Source: CAKVON01 sp902475665 (lineage in GTDB: Bacteria; Actinomycetota; Coriobacteriia; Coriobacteriales; Atopobiaceae). From it: a stretch of 64,000 nucleotides of DNA. The translations under genes and the position numbers were made by a program. How positions within the stretch are numbered: the first letter of the stretch is position 1; each line of letters begins with the position of its first letter. The stretch lies in assembly GCA_036321795.1 (NCBI GenBank), contig JAWQCY010000003.1:62001-126000 (forward strand), given 5' to 3'. The notes below the pieces were generated by a model. That model saw nothing but the letters and a program-made list of their open reading frames with translations. It was not told the origin of the DNA and made no database searches. Shown piece by piece: positions 44,380 to 52,712 of this stretch.

Positions 44380-44417
44380 GCCCTTCGGCCTAGCCGCGCT
44401 GGAACATACGGACAACC

Positions 44418-44452
44418 ACGGGGCCACCGACGTCGCGCCGGCGGCCCCGTTT
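44418..44452 (+). terminator. Terminator of the VOC gene
   Basis: ACGGGGCC-A-CCG (44418-44429) pairs with CGG-C-GGCCCCGT (44439-44450), with one mismatch, followed by TT only. Strong helix, weak T-tract. Confidence 0.55.
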
Positions 44453-44475
44453 GAGAGAAACGGACGAGGGGCGCC

Positions 44476-46479
44476 TTGATAGTCCTCGCAGACAAGATTT
44501 CAAAGTCGTTCGGCGGACGAACGCTTTATAGCCAGGCCACCTTGCAGCTAAACGCGGGCGAGCGTTGGGCGCTCGTCGGTCCCAACGGTGCCGGCAAGAC
44601 CACGCTGCTCAAGATCATCATGGGGGTCGAGTCCTGTGACGAGGGCACCGTCTCCTTCCAAAAGGGGACGTCCGTCGGCTACCTCGAGCAGGAGGCAAAG
44701 CTTGCCAGTCACCAGAGCGCGCTCGCCGAGGTCATGGCCTCCGCCACCGAGATCCGCCACCTTGGCGAGAAGTGCCGCGAGCTCGAGGCAAAGATCTCCG
44801 AGTCCGAGCAGGGCGCGGCGCTCGAGTCGCTCCTGGAGGAGTATGGCCACGCGCAGGACCGCTTCGAGCGCCTGGGCGGCTACGAGCTCGAGAGCCGTGC
44901 CCGCGCGATCCTGTGCGGCCTGGGCTTCCCCGTCGCCGACCTCGACAAGCCGGCGGAGGACTTCTCGGGCGGCTGGCAGATGCGCATCGCCCTGTCCAAG
45001 CTCCTGCTGCGCCACCCGGACCTGCTCCTGCTTGACGAGCCCACCAACCACCTGGACCTCGAGAGCGTCAAGTGGTTGGAGCAGTTCCTGGCGGGTTACG
45101 ACGGCGCCGTTCTTCTTGTCAGCCACGACCGTGCCTTCATGGACGCCTGCGTGAGCCACGTGGCCGCCCTGGAGAACCGCCGCCTCATGACGTACACGGG
45201 CAACTACTCGAGCTATCTCAGGCAGCGCGAGGACAACCTCGAGCAGCTCCGCGCCAAGCGTGCCGCCCAGGAGCGCGAGATCGCCCACATGCAGGTCTTC
45301 GTCGACAAGTTCCGCTACAAGCCGACCAAGGCCGCCCAGGCGCAGGAGCGCATGAGGAAGATCGAGCAGATCAAAAGCGAGCTGGTCGTCCTGCCCGAGC
45401 AGTCCAAGCACGTGCACTTCCGCTTCCCGGTGCCCCCGCGCACCGGCGACATGGTCGTGTCGATCGAGGACGTGGCCAAGTCCTATGGCAGTAACCGCGT
45501 CTATGAGGACGTCACGCTCAAGCTCTATCGCGGCGACCATGTGGCCCTCGTCGGCCCCAACGGTGCTGGCAAGTCGACGCTCATGAAGCTTGTGACGGGC
45601 AACATCAAGGCCGACCGAGGCCGCATCGAGCTCGGCCAGAACGTCACCAAGGCATACTACGCCCAGCACCAGCTCGAGACCCTCAACGAGTCGAACACCG
45701 TCATGGCCGAGATGGACCTGGCGGCCCCAGGCTGGACCACCTCGGAGGAGAGGCGCCTGCTCGGCGCGTTCCTCTTCCACGGGGACGACGTCGAGAAGCG
45801 CGTCTCGGTCCTGTCCGGCGGCGAGAGGGCGCGACTGGCGCTTGCGAAGATGCTCGTGGCCCCCGACCCGCTGCTGTGCCTGGACGAGCCTACCAACCAC
45901 CTGGACATCGACTCGGTGTCGGTGCTGGAGGAGGCCCTCGTCGACTTTGCGGGTACGATCGTACTCATCAGCCATGACGAGGAACTCGTCCGTGCCGTTG
46001 CCAACAAGGTCGTCGATGTCCGCGACGGCCGCGTGACCGTCTACGATGGCGACTACGACTACTACCTCTTCAAGCGTGCCGAGATCGAGGCGAAGGCGGC
46101 TGCCGAGAAGGACGCGGCGCTTGCCGCCGCAACTGCAAAGACTCCCGTAGCAGCCGTCGCGGCTGAGGCCAAGTCGCAGGGCCGCAACGTCAAGACCAAG
46201 GAGCAGCGTCGTGCGGAGGCGCAGGCACGCCAGGCCGCGAGCAAGCGCCTTGCCGGCACGCGCAAGCGCCTGAAGGAGGTGGAGGCCGCCCTCGAGCCCG
46301 CCCAGAAGCGCTACCAGGAGCTTATGGAGCTCATGGCATCCGAGGAGCTCTACAACGACTCCGCGAAGTTCGATGCCGCGATGAGGGAGTACACGGCCCT
46401 CTCGAAGAAGATTCCCAAGCTCGAGGAGGAGTGGCTCGAGCTTCAGACCAAGCTCGAGGAGGGCGCCAATGAGCAGTAG
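44476..46479 (+). CDS. ABC-F family ATPase (Uup-like, two ABC domains)
   Basis: A 667-residue soluble protein without membrane segments. ABC1 has Walker A GPNGAGKTT (near 35), signature SGGWQMR and LLLDEPTNHLDLES. The linker (RYKPTKAAQAQERMRKIEQ) matches the ABC-F P-site tRNA-interaction motif. ABC2 has GPNGAGKST, SGGERARLALAK and CLDEPTNHLD. A C-terminal Ala-rich stretch and coiled coil (about 540-660) follow, as in Uup. ABC-F proteins act on ribosomes. The start is TTG 44476 with GAGGGG upstream. The 3' end overlaps the next gene by 11 bp. Confidence 0.92.
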   Translation: MIVLADKISKSFGGRTLYSQATLQLNAGERWALVGPNGAGKTTLLKIIMGVESCDEGTVSFQKGTSVGYLEQEAKLASHQSALAEVMASATEIRHLGEKCRELEAKISESEQGAALESLLEEYGHAQDRFERLGGYELESRARAILCGLGFPVADLDKPAEDFSGGWQMRIALSKLLLRHPDLLLLDEPTNHLDLESVKWLEQFLAGYDGAVLLVSHDRAFMDACVSHVAALENRRLMTYTGNYSSYLRQREDNLEQLRAKRAAQEREIAHMQVFVDKFRYKPTKAAQAQERMRKIEQIKSELVVLPEQSKHVHFRFPVPPRTGDMVVSIEDVAKSYGSNRVYEDVTLKLYRGDHVALVGPNGAGKSTLMKLVTGNIKADRGRIELGQNVTKAYYAQHQLETLNESNTVMAEMDLAAPGWTTSEERRLLGAFLFHGDDVEKRVSVLSGGERARLALAKMLVAPDPLLCLDEPTNHLDIDSVSVLEEALVDFAGTIVLISHDEELVRAVANKVVDVRDGRVTVYDGDYDYYLFKRAEIEAKAAAEKDAALAAATAKTPVAAVAAEAKSQGRNVKTKEQRRAEAQARQAASKRLAGTRKRLKEVEAALEPAQKRYQELMELMASEELYNDSAKFDAAMREYTALSKKIPKLEEEWLELQTKLEEGANEQ

Positions 46480-46765
46480 CTCCGCCTCGGTTGCCCTGCG
46501 TGCGGTGGCCTGTGCCTGTCGCGTGATTGCCGTCGCGTTTTGCATCGCGCTGGTGGCCCTGTCCTTCTCGCTAGGCCCCTTGCGCCCCATCCTCTTTGGG
46601 GTGCAGTCCGCGCTTGCGTCGGTCGAGCCTGCCGCCTTGCGCGGAACGCTGGTCTTCCCGACGCCCATGGGCGGTGCCTTCCGCGGCGACTTTGCCGTAT
46701 TCGCGCTGGTGCTCTTTGCTCTCGACCGGGTGCTCAGCCATCGTGCCTGGAACATCGGGGGTTAG
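46469..46765 (+). CDS. Small membrane protein of unknown function
   Basis: A 98-residue protein with two hydrophobic segments (about 20-40 and 72-87) and no family I recognise. ATG 46469 lies inside the end of the ABC-F gene, and its stop is one base before the site-2 protease start, so it is sandwiched in a tight operon, which supports that it is real. The first hydrophobic stretch is alanine/valine/cysteine-rich. It could be an accessory to the adjacent membrane protease; that is speculation. Confidence 0.6.
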   Translation: MSSSSASVALRAVACACRVIAVAFCIALVALSFSLGPLRPILFGVQSALASVEPAALRGTLVFPTPMGGAFRGDFAVFALVLFALDRVLSHRAWNIGG

Positions 46766-46766
46766 C

Positions 46767-47435
46767 ATGGGCCTGCTCGACAACCACGTTTTCGTCTCGG
46801 TGCTTATGGCGGCGCTGCTTCTTGTGTCCGCCGTCGTGCACGAGATGGCTCACGCGCTCGTGGCATACCTGTGTGGCGACATGACCGCAAAGTCCCAGGG
46901 ACGCCTGACCCCCAACCCACTGGCGCATCTTGACCCGTTTGGCTCCTTCGTGCTGCCGTTGCTCATGGCACTGTCAAACGGGCCGGTGTTCGCATATGCC
47001 AAGCCCGTGCCCTACAACCCGAACAACCTGCGCAAGCCGGCCCGCGACGAGGTGCTCGTTGCCCTTGCCGGACCGTTTTCCAACCTGCTCCAGGCGGTTC
47101 TCGGCGGTCTCGTCGTCCGGCTGCTCTTCGATTTCATTGGCATCACGCAGGAATGGCAGTTCGTAGTGGTGCAGGTCGCTTACCTCTACGTGTATGTCAA
47201 CGTCTCGCTGATGCTGTTCAACCTCATCCCGCTGCCGCCCCTCGACGGCTCCGCGATCATATCGCCGCTCCTGCACGGCAAGGCACGCCAGACCTACTAC
47301 AAGGTACAGCGCTACTCGTTGCCCATCCTGATCGCGCTTCTCTACTTTGGCCCGATGGTCCTGGGCTTCGACCCCCTTGGCGCCTACCTGTCTGGTATCG
47401 GCGGCGCGATCATCGACCTGATTGCGGGGGCATAG
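46767..47435 (+). CDS. Site-2 protease family membrane metalloprotease (M50)
   Basis: A 222-residue polytopic protein. The zinc motif is HEMAH in SAVVHEMAHALVAYL (near 25-39). The third ligand lies in NLIPLPPLDGSAI (near 153-165). Family members of this short type lack a PDZ domain and often sit directly upstream of scpA, as here. ATG 46767 is one base after the previous stop. The substrate is unknown. It is distinct from the larger RseP at 37.9-39.3 kb. Confidence 0.9.
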   Translation: MGLLDNHVFVSVLMAALLLVSAVVHEMAHALVAYLCGDMTAKSQGRLTPNPLAHLDPFGSFVLPLLMALSNGPVFAYAKPVPYNPNNLRKPARDEVLVALAGPFSNLLQAVLGGLVVRLLFDFIGITQEWQFVVVQVAYLYVYVNVSLMLFNLIPLPPLDGSAIISPLLHGKARQTYYKVQRYSLPILIALLYFGPMVLGFDPLGAYLSGIGGAIIDLIAGA

Positions 47436-47436
47436 C

Positions 47437-48243
47437 ATGTCGTACCGCGTCCAGACGCAGGCATACTCGGGACCCTTCGACCTGCTGTTGCAGCTTGTCA
47501 GCCGCCAGAAGGTCGACATCGGCGCAATCTCCATCGCCGAGGTGACCGACCAGTACCTTGCCGAGGTCGAGCGCATGGGCGACATGGACCTCGACGTTGC
47601 CAGCGACTTCGTCCTCGTCGCGTCCACCCTGCTCGACATCAAGGCGGCCTCCCTTGTGCCCAGCGACTACGGCAAGCGTAGAACGGAGCCTGCCGAGAGG
47701 GACGAGGACCTCGAGGACCTTACCCCGGACGAGGCACGCGAGGTGCTCATCGCCAGGCTCATCGCCTACAAGCAGTTTAGGAACGCAGGCGCCGCTCTCG
47801 GTGCGCGCATGGAGGCCGCCGGTCGCATGCACCCACGCACCGCAGGTCCCGACCCCGAGTTCCTGGGCCTGATGCCCGACTACCTATCTGGCATCACCCT
47901 ACGTGGCCTTGCGGTCATCTGCGCCGACCTCGACAGCCGTCGCGACACCTTCCTGCTGGAGGCCGAGCACATCGCCCCCAAGCGCCTGCCAGTCGCGCTC
48001 ACCGTCGCCTCCGTCGACCGCATGACCAGGGCACATGCCACCCTGACCTTCAGCGACCTTCTCGACGGGCAGAGTTCGCCCGAGGTCGTCGTCGTGACGT
48101 TTCTCGCTATGCTCGAGCTGTTCCATAGGGGCTCGATCCGCGTTACCCAATCCGAGAACTTTGGAGAGATCGACATCGCGCGCGTCGAGGGTGCCCCGGC
48201 CTACGAGGTCGACGGGGCAATCACGAGCGTGGGGGAGGAGTAG
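47437..48243 (+). CDS. scpA: Segregation and condensation protein A
   Basis: A 268-residue kleisin subunit of the SMC-ScpAB condensin. N-terminal signature YSGPFDLLLQLVSRQKVDIGAISIAEVTDQYL; the central part ends with a winged-helix C-terminus (VVVTFLAMLELFHRGSIRV). I chose ATG 47437, one base after the protease stop. scpB follows after three bases. Confidence 0.95.
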   Translation: MSYRVQTQAYSGPFDLLLQLVSRQKVDIGAISIAEVTDQYLAEVERMGDMDLDVASDFVLVASTLLDIKAASLVPSDYGKRRTEPAERDEDLEDLTPDEAREVLIARLIAYKQFRNAGAALGARMEAAGRMHPRTAGPDPEFLGLMPDYLSGITLRGLAVICADLDSRRDTFLLEAEHIAPKRLPVALTVASVDRMTRAHATLTFSDLLDGQSSPEVVVVTFLAMLELFHRGSIRVTQSENFGEIDIARVEGAPAYEVDGAITSVGEE

Positions 48244-48246
48244 AGG

Positions 48247-48951
48247 ATGAACGAACTCGAGAGGCTGGATGCCTCATCCGTCAAGCCGGCGCTCGAGGCG
48301 ATGCTGCTTGTCTCAGGTGACCCCGTCAGCGCCTCTGACCTGGCCCGCGTTCTGGGCATGACTCCCGGCGAGGTTGCCTCGGCACTCGCAGAGCTTGCCG
48401 CCGAGTACTCGGACGCCAACCGCGGCTTCCAGCTCCGTGAGGTCGCGGGCGGATGGCGCATGTTCACGCATCCCGCGTACCACGACCAGGTGGAGGCACT
48501 CGTCCTCAGCTGGGACACGCGCAAGCTCTCGCAGGCGGCCCTCGAGGCGCTCGCGGTCGTCGCCTACCACCAGCCCGTGACCCGCGAGGGCGTCAAGGCG
48601 GTGCGCGGCGTCAATTCCGACGGCGTCATCTCCTCGCTCGTCGACAAGGGCCTCGTGCGCGAGGTCGGTCGTGCCGCCGACAAGGGTCAGGCAATTCTGT
48701 ACGGCACGACCCAGGCGTTTCTCGAGAAGTTCGGCCTGCGTTCGCTGCGTGAGCTTCCCGATCTCGAGCAGTTTGCGCCGGACGAGGAGTCCCGCAAGTT
48801 CATCCGCGAGCGCCTGAGCGGTCGCTCGATCGAGTCCACGCTCGAGGATGCCGCCGACGACCTCGACGAGGAGCGCGAGCTCGAGGGTGACGACATCGAT
48901 GCGGATGGCCCCGAGGGCATGGGTGGTACCTGGGAGGACGTCGATGCTTAA
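48247..48951 (+). CDS. scpB: Segregation and condensation protein B
   Basis: A 234-residue ScpB with tandem winged-helix domains: PALEAMLLVSGDPVSASDLA (first), then ALEALAVVAYHQPVTREGVKAVRGVNSDG (second, in overlapping blocks). A roughly 60-residue acidic C-terminal tail, longer than the usual protein, follows. ATG 48247 has GGAGGAG upstream. It overlaps rluB by 8 bp. Confidence 0.95.
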   Translation: MNELERLDASSVKPALEAMLLVSGDPVSASDLARVLGMTPGEVASALAELAAEYSDANRGFQLREVAGGWRMFTHPAYHDQVEALVLSWDTRKLSQAALEALAVVAYHQPVTREGVKAVRGVNSDGVISSLVDKGLVREVGRAADKGQAILYGTTQAFLEKFGLRSLRELPDLEQFAPDEESRKFIRERLSGRSIESTLEDAADDLDEERELEGDDIDADGPEGMGGTWEDVDA

Positions 48952-49738
48952 ACCCGACGAGCGCATCGTGCCCATGCGCCTCCAGCGCTTCCTTGCGCGC
49001 GCGGGCGCCGCGAGCAGGCGTGGCTCCGAGGCCCTCATGACCGCCGGGCGCGTGCGCGTCAACGGTGTCGTCGTGACGGAGCTCGGATCGAAGGTGGACC
49101 CTTCCCATGACGTAGTCACCGTCGACGGACAGGTCTTCTCGATAGCCGACCGTCCGACCTACCTCATACTCAACAAGCCGGCGGGCTACGTCACCACCAT
49201 GCGTGACCCACACGCGGACGCCTGCGTCGCCGAGCTCGTGCCGTGCGACCGCTACCCCGGCCTCTTCCCGGTAGGCAGGCTGGACCGTGACACGACGGGC
49301 CTCCTGCTGTTCACGACGGACGGAGACGCCTCGCACGCCCTTCTCCATCCGTCCCACCATGTCGAGAAGCGCTATGTCGCGCTCGTGGACGGTCTGGTCT
49401 CGGATGCCGAGCTCGTTCCCCTGCGCCGAGGCATCACCCTCGACGACGGTCCCTGCTCGCCTGCCAAGGCGGCCGTCCTGAACCCGCGCTGCGCCGAGGC
49501 CCGCCCCGTCCTTCACGGCGATTCGGCCCGTGGCCGCTCGATCGTCGCGCTCACCATTCACGAGGGTCGCAAGCATCAGGTCAAGCGTATGCTTGAGGCC
49601 ATTGGACATCCCGTGGTGCGACTGCACCGCGACGCGTTCGGACCATTGGGGCTTGACGGCCTCGCCGAGGGTGCGTGGAGACTTCTGGACGACCGGGAGA
49701 CCGACGCGCTTCTTCGGCCGACCCAAAAGGAGCGATAG
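48944..49738 (+). CDS. rluB: 23S rRNA pseudouridine synthase, RsuA/RluB family
   Basis: A 264-residue protein. An N-terminal S4 RNA-binding domain (RLQRFLARAGAASRRGSE) is followed by the RsuA catalytic domain with the active-site Asp in VGRLDRDTTGLLLFT (near 110). The late EGRKHQVKRML motif is typical of RluB/RsuA. ATG 48944 has GGGAGGA five bases upstream. The order scpA-scpB-rluB-cmk is classic in Firmicutes. Family membership is certain; the exact target base is not. Confidence 0.92.
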   Translation: MLKPDERIVPMRLQRFLARAGAASRRGSEALMTAGRVRVNGVVVTELGSKVDPSHDVVTVDGQVFSIADRPTYLILNKPAGYVTTMRDPHADACVAELVPCDRYPGLFPVGRLDRDTTGLLLFTTDGDASHALLHPSHHVEKRYVALVDGLVSDAELVPLRRGITLDDGPCSPAKAAVLNPRCAEARPVLHGDSARGRSIVALTIHEGRKHQVKRMLEAIGHPVVRLHRDAFGPLGLDGLAEGAWRLLDDRETDALLRPTQKER

Positions 49739-50412
49739 TGCCCGAGATCGAAACCTCCCGTGTCCTGTTCATGCGTCACCCCGAGACCGTCTCTAACGTG
49801 CAGCACTGGTATTCGGGCGTGAAGGACGTATACCTGTCGCCCGCGGGTGACGCCCAGCGAAGGCGCGCGATCGACGCGCTTGTCTGTTGGAAGCCCGACC
49901 ACATCTTCTGTTCGCCGCTGTCTCGTTGTCTGTCCATCGCAGCCGTTGCTGCGGAGCACCTTGGCATTGAGGTCGTGATCGACGACCGCCTGGCCGAGAT
50001 CAATTTCGGTGTTATCGAGGGCGTCGACTATGACGAGATCGCCGACATGGGATATCGTTTCCCGTGGCCCTTCGGCGACGACGGCCTGTCCAAGCCCTGC
50101 CCCGGTGGCGAGAGCTTCGAGGGCTTCGTCGCGAGGGCACAATCTATGCTCGACACGCTCAAGGGCGTCGAGGGCAGGGTCGCCTGCGTCACGCACGGTG
50201 GTTTCATGCGCGCCGCGCTGGCAGCCGCCTACACCTCGAGTCTCGAGGAGTTCTACCACATGAAGATCGGCAACGTCGCGTCCATGGTCATGACGTGTGA
50301 CGGCAACGAGTTCTCTCTTGCCGCCTTCGGCCTGACCCCCGAGGAGGTTCGCAACCGACTCGGCGACCCGGACGTCTACAACGCCGACAGCTCGCGAGGG
50401 GAGTTCGCTTGA
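49738..50412 (+). CDS. Histidine phosphatase family protein
   Basis: A 224-residue phosphoglycerate-mutase-like phosphatase. The phospho-acceptor His is in LFMRHPETVSN, a variant of the common RHG; the second catalytic His is in CVTHGGFMRAAL. GTG 49738 shares one base with the rluB stop and has AAAAGGAG upstream. Substrates in this family range from sugar phosphates to cobalamin intermediates, so none is assigned. TTGA overlap with cmk. Confidence 0.88.
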   Translation: MPEIETSRVLFMRHPETVSNVQHWYSGVKDVYLSPAGDAQRRRAIDALVCWKPDHIFCSPLSRCLSIAAVAAEHLGIEVVIDDRLAEINFGVIEGVDYDEIADMGYRFPWPFGDDGLSKPCPGGESFEGFVARAQSMLDTLKGVEGRVACVTHGGFMRAALAAAYTSSLEEFYHMKIGNVASMVMTCDGNEFSLAAFGLTPEEVRNRLGDPDVYNADSSRGEFA

Positions 50413-51113
50413 TCGTCGCAATCGACGGACCCGCAGGGTCCGGCAAGTCCACCGTAGCCCACGAGATCGCCCGCCGTCGCGGTCTTACCTACCTCGACAC
50501 GGGTGCGATGTACCGCAGCGTCGCGCTCGAGTGTCTCGACCACGACGTCGACCTCACCGATGAGGCGGCAGTGGCGGACGTCGCGCGTGCCATGGACATC
50601 TCCTTCGTGCAGGACGGCGACGCCCAGCACGTCATCGTCAACGGCTCCGATGTCACCGAGGCGATCCGCACCGCGCGCGTCGACCAGAACGTCTCCGTCG
50701 TCTCCGCTGTGCCCGAGGTCCGCGTTGCCATGGTCGCGCTCCAGCGTGCCGTTGGCGAGAAGGACAGCGTCGTGGCCGAGGGTCGTGACATCGGAACCGC
50801 CGTATACCCCAATGCAGAGGTCAAGGTCTTTTTGACCGCCGACGCCGCTGCCCGCGCCCATCGTCGCGCCGTCCAGCGTGAGGGTGGCGACGCCGACAAG
50901 GCCGACGAGCGCGTCGACGCCGACGAGGAGCGCAAGATCCTCGCCGACATCGAACGGCGTGACAGGATCGACTCCACCCGTAAGGCATCGCCCTTGGTCG
51001 CGGCCGAAGACGCCGTGCACATCGACTCCTCCAACCTGAGCGTCGACGAGGTGTGCCAGCGCATCGGGCGCCTAATCGATGATGCCCTGGCCCGTGGGGG
51101 TGCACATGCCTAA
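50409..51113 (+). CDS. cmk: Cytidylate kinase
   Basis: A 234-residue (d)CMP kinase. P-loop GPAGSGKST at residues 7-15, YLDTGAMYRSVALE near 30 and the CMP-binding VAEGRDIGTAVYPNA region near 118. The start is TTG 50409, overlapping the phosphatase stop, with GAGGGG upstream. It is followed by plsC and ispH, an order shared with clostridia. Confidence 0.95.
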   Translation: MIVAIDGPAGSGKSTVAHEIARRRGLTYLDTGAMYRSVALECLDHDVDLTDEAAVADVARAMDISFVQDGDAQHVIVNGSDVTEAIRTARVDQNVSVVSAVPEVRVAMVALQRAVGEKDSVVAEGRDIGTAVYPNAEVKVFLTADAAARAHRRAVQREGGDADKADERVDADEERKILADIERRDRIDSTRKASPLVAAEDAVHIDSSNLSVDEVCQRIGRLIDDALARGGAHA

Positions 51114-51858
51114 GTCCGCCGTGTCCGACGCCCCCATGAGGTTCATCGGCAACAAGCCGGAGGCATATTGGGACAGCCGAATGGCGCAGTTCCCGGTCCT
51201 GTCCAGGCTCCTGCTCCGTGTCTTCGTCGCCGTCGTGTGGCTGTGGACCAAGCTCATGTGGCGCTGGGAGACCGAGAACAGGCAGGTCCTTCTCGACGCA
51301 ACGCAGCGGCGTGGCTGCGTCATCGTCATGAACCACGTCTCGATGCTCGACCCCATCGTCCCCTATTGCGAGCTGTTCTATGCGGGTCGCAACACGAGGG
51401 CCATCTACAAGAGCGAGTTCAACAAGGTTGGCATCATGCGCTCGATCCTTGCGGTAATTGGTGGAATTCCCGTCGAGCGCGGCACTGCTGACGTCAAGGC
51501 GCTCCGACGCGCACAGCGCTCGCTCCAGGCGGGCGAGAGCCTGCTCGTCTACCCCGAGGGCACTCGCGTCAAGGCTGGCGAGCCTTCCGTCCTGCACGGC
51601 GGCTTCGCCCTCATGGCCAAGATGGCCCACACCGAGGTCATCCCCATGGCCATCGTCGGCGCACGCGACATCACCCCGCGCGGCAAGCACATCCCGCGCC
51701 CCGGCAAGGTCTACTGCAAGGTTGGGCAGCCGCTCGACTTCGACCGCTTCGAGGGTCTCGGCCGCAAGGAGCAGGTCGTCGCCATGGAGCAGACCGCCTG
51801 GGACGAGGTCATCCGTCTGCGGGACGAGCTTCGTGACGAACACCCCGGAAAGATGTAG
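51106..51858 (+). CDS. plsC: 1-acyl-sn-glycerol-3-phosphate acyltransferase
   Basis: A 250-residue PlsC-family acyltransferase. An N-terminal hydrophobic segment (about 31-50) is followed by the HX4D motif NHVSMLD (H77, D82), the glycerol-phosphate-binding PVERG and YPEGTR. It makes phosphatidate from lysophosphatidate, using the product of the plsY pathway encoded 10 kb away. I chose ATG 51106 (8-bp overlap with cmk) over an earlier ATG inside cmk. Confidence 0.92.
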   Translation: MPKSAVSDAPMRFIGNKPEAYWDSRMAQFPVLSRLLLRVFVAVVWLWTKLMWRWETENRQVLLDATQRRGCVIVMNHVSMLDPIVPYCELFYAGRNTRAIYKSEFNKVGIMRSILAVIGGIPVERGTADVKALRRAQRSLQAGESLLVYPEGTRVKAGEPSVLHGGFALMAKMAHTEVIPMAIVGARDITPRGKHIPRPGKVYCKVGQPLDFDRFEGLGRKEQVVAMEQTAWDEVIRLRDELRDEHPGKM

Positions 51859-51866
51859 GTCTGCAC

Positions 51867-52712
51867 ATGGTAAGCATCGAGGTGGCAAGCCGGGCAGGCG
51901 CCTGCTACGGCGTGGAGCGCGCCCTCAAGATGGTCAAGGACGCTGCCGAGAAGGGCGGCGAGGTCCAGACCCTGGGTCCGCTCATCCATAACCCGATCGT
52001 CGTCTCCGACCTGGAGCGGCATGGCGTCACCGTTGCCGACGACGTCGAGGTGGCGACCGCGCCCACGGTCGTCATCCGCTCCCACGGGGTCGTGCCCACG
52101 GTTGTTGAGCGTGCCCGCGAGCGTGGGCTCGAGGTGATTGACGCCACATGCCCCTACGTCAAGAAGGTTCAGCATGCGGCAGAGCGTCTCGGCCGTGAGG
52201 GCTATCGGGTAATCGTCGTCGGAGAATCCGGGCACCCCGAGGTAGAAGGCATCCTTGGTCATGCGCAGGGCGCCGCCGTTGTCGGAAGCGTCGCCGACCT
52301 CGATCGCGTCGAGCTCGGGCGAAAGGTTGGCGTGGTTGTCCAGACCACCCAGTCGCGAGCGCTTCTGCGTGAGGTTGTCGCCGAGCTCTCCTGCCGCGTC
52401 GAGGACCTTCGTGTCCTCAACACCATTTGCGAGGCGACCTCCGAGCGTCAGGCTGCCGCAGCCGAGCTGGCAGGGCGGGCGGACGCCATGGTTGTCATCG
52501 GCGGCCGCAACTCCGCCAACACCACGCGTCTGGCCGAGATCTGTGCCTTTGCCTGTGCCAACACGCACCACGTCGAGCGTGCCGACGAGCTCGATCCCTC
52601 TTGGTTTACGAACGTGTCGCTCGTGGGCATAACCGCCGGTGCCTCCACCCCTGCCGCCCAGATCGAGCTCGTTCGCAAGCAAATTGAGCTTCTCTGTGGG
52701 GGAACTCTATGA
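51867..52712 (+). CDS. ispH: 4-hydroxy-3-methylbut-2-enyl diphosphate reductase
   Basis: A 281-residue last enzyme of the MEP pathway, giving IPP and DMAPP. The three cluster cysteines are in RAGACYGVERAL (C13), DATCPYVKKVQ and NTICEATSERQ. The substrate-binding SHGV, SANTTRLAEIC and GASTPAAQIELV motifs are complete. It is stand-alone here, not fused to S1 domains as in many clostridia. It overlaps the DUF512 gene by four bases. Confidence 0.96.
   Translation: MVSIEVASRAGACYGVERALKMVKDAAEKGGEVQTLGPLIHNPIVVSDLERHGVTVADDVEVATAPTVVIRSHGVVPTVVERARERGLEVIDATCPYVKKVQHAAERLGREGYRVIVVGESGHPEVEGILGHAQGAAVVGSVADLDRVELGRKVGVVVQTTQSRALLREVVAELSCRVEDLRVLNTICEATSERQAAAAELAGRADAMVVIGGRNSANTTRLAEICAFACANTHHVERADELDPSWFTNVSLVGITAGASTPAAQIELVRKQIELLCGGTL

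Noticed and set aside
46540..46884. ORF overlapping the small membrane protein and site-2 protease
   Set aside because: Arg/Cys-rich shadow in an alternative frame; the operon spacing and hydrophobic segments support the 46469-46765 frame instead.
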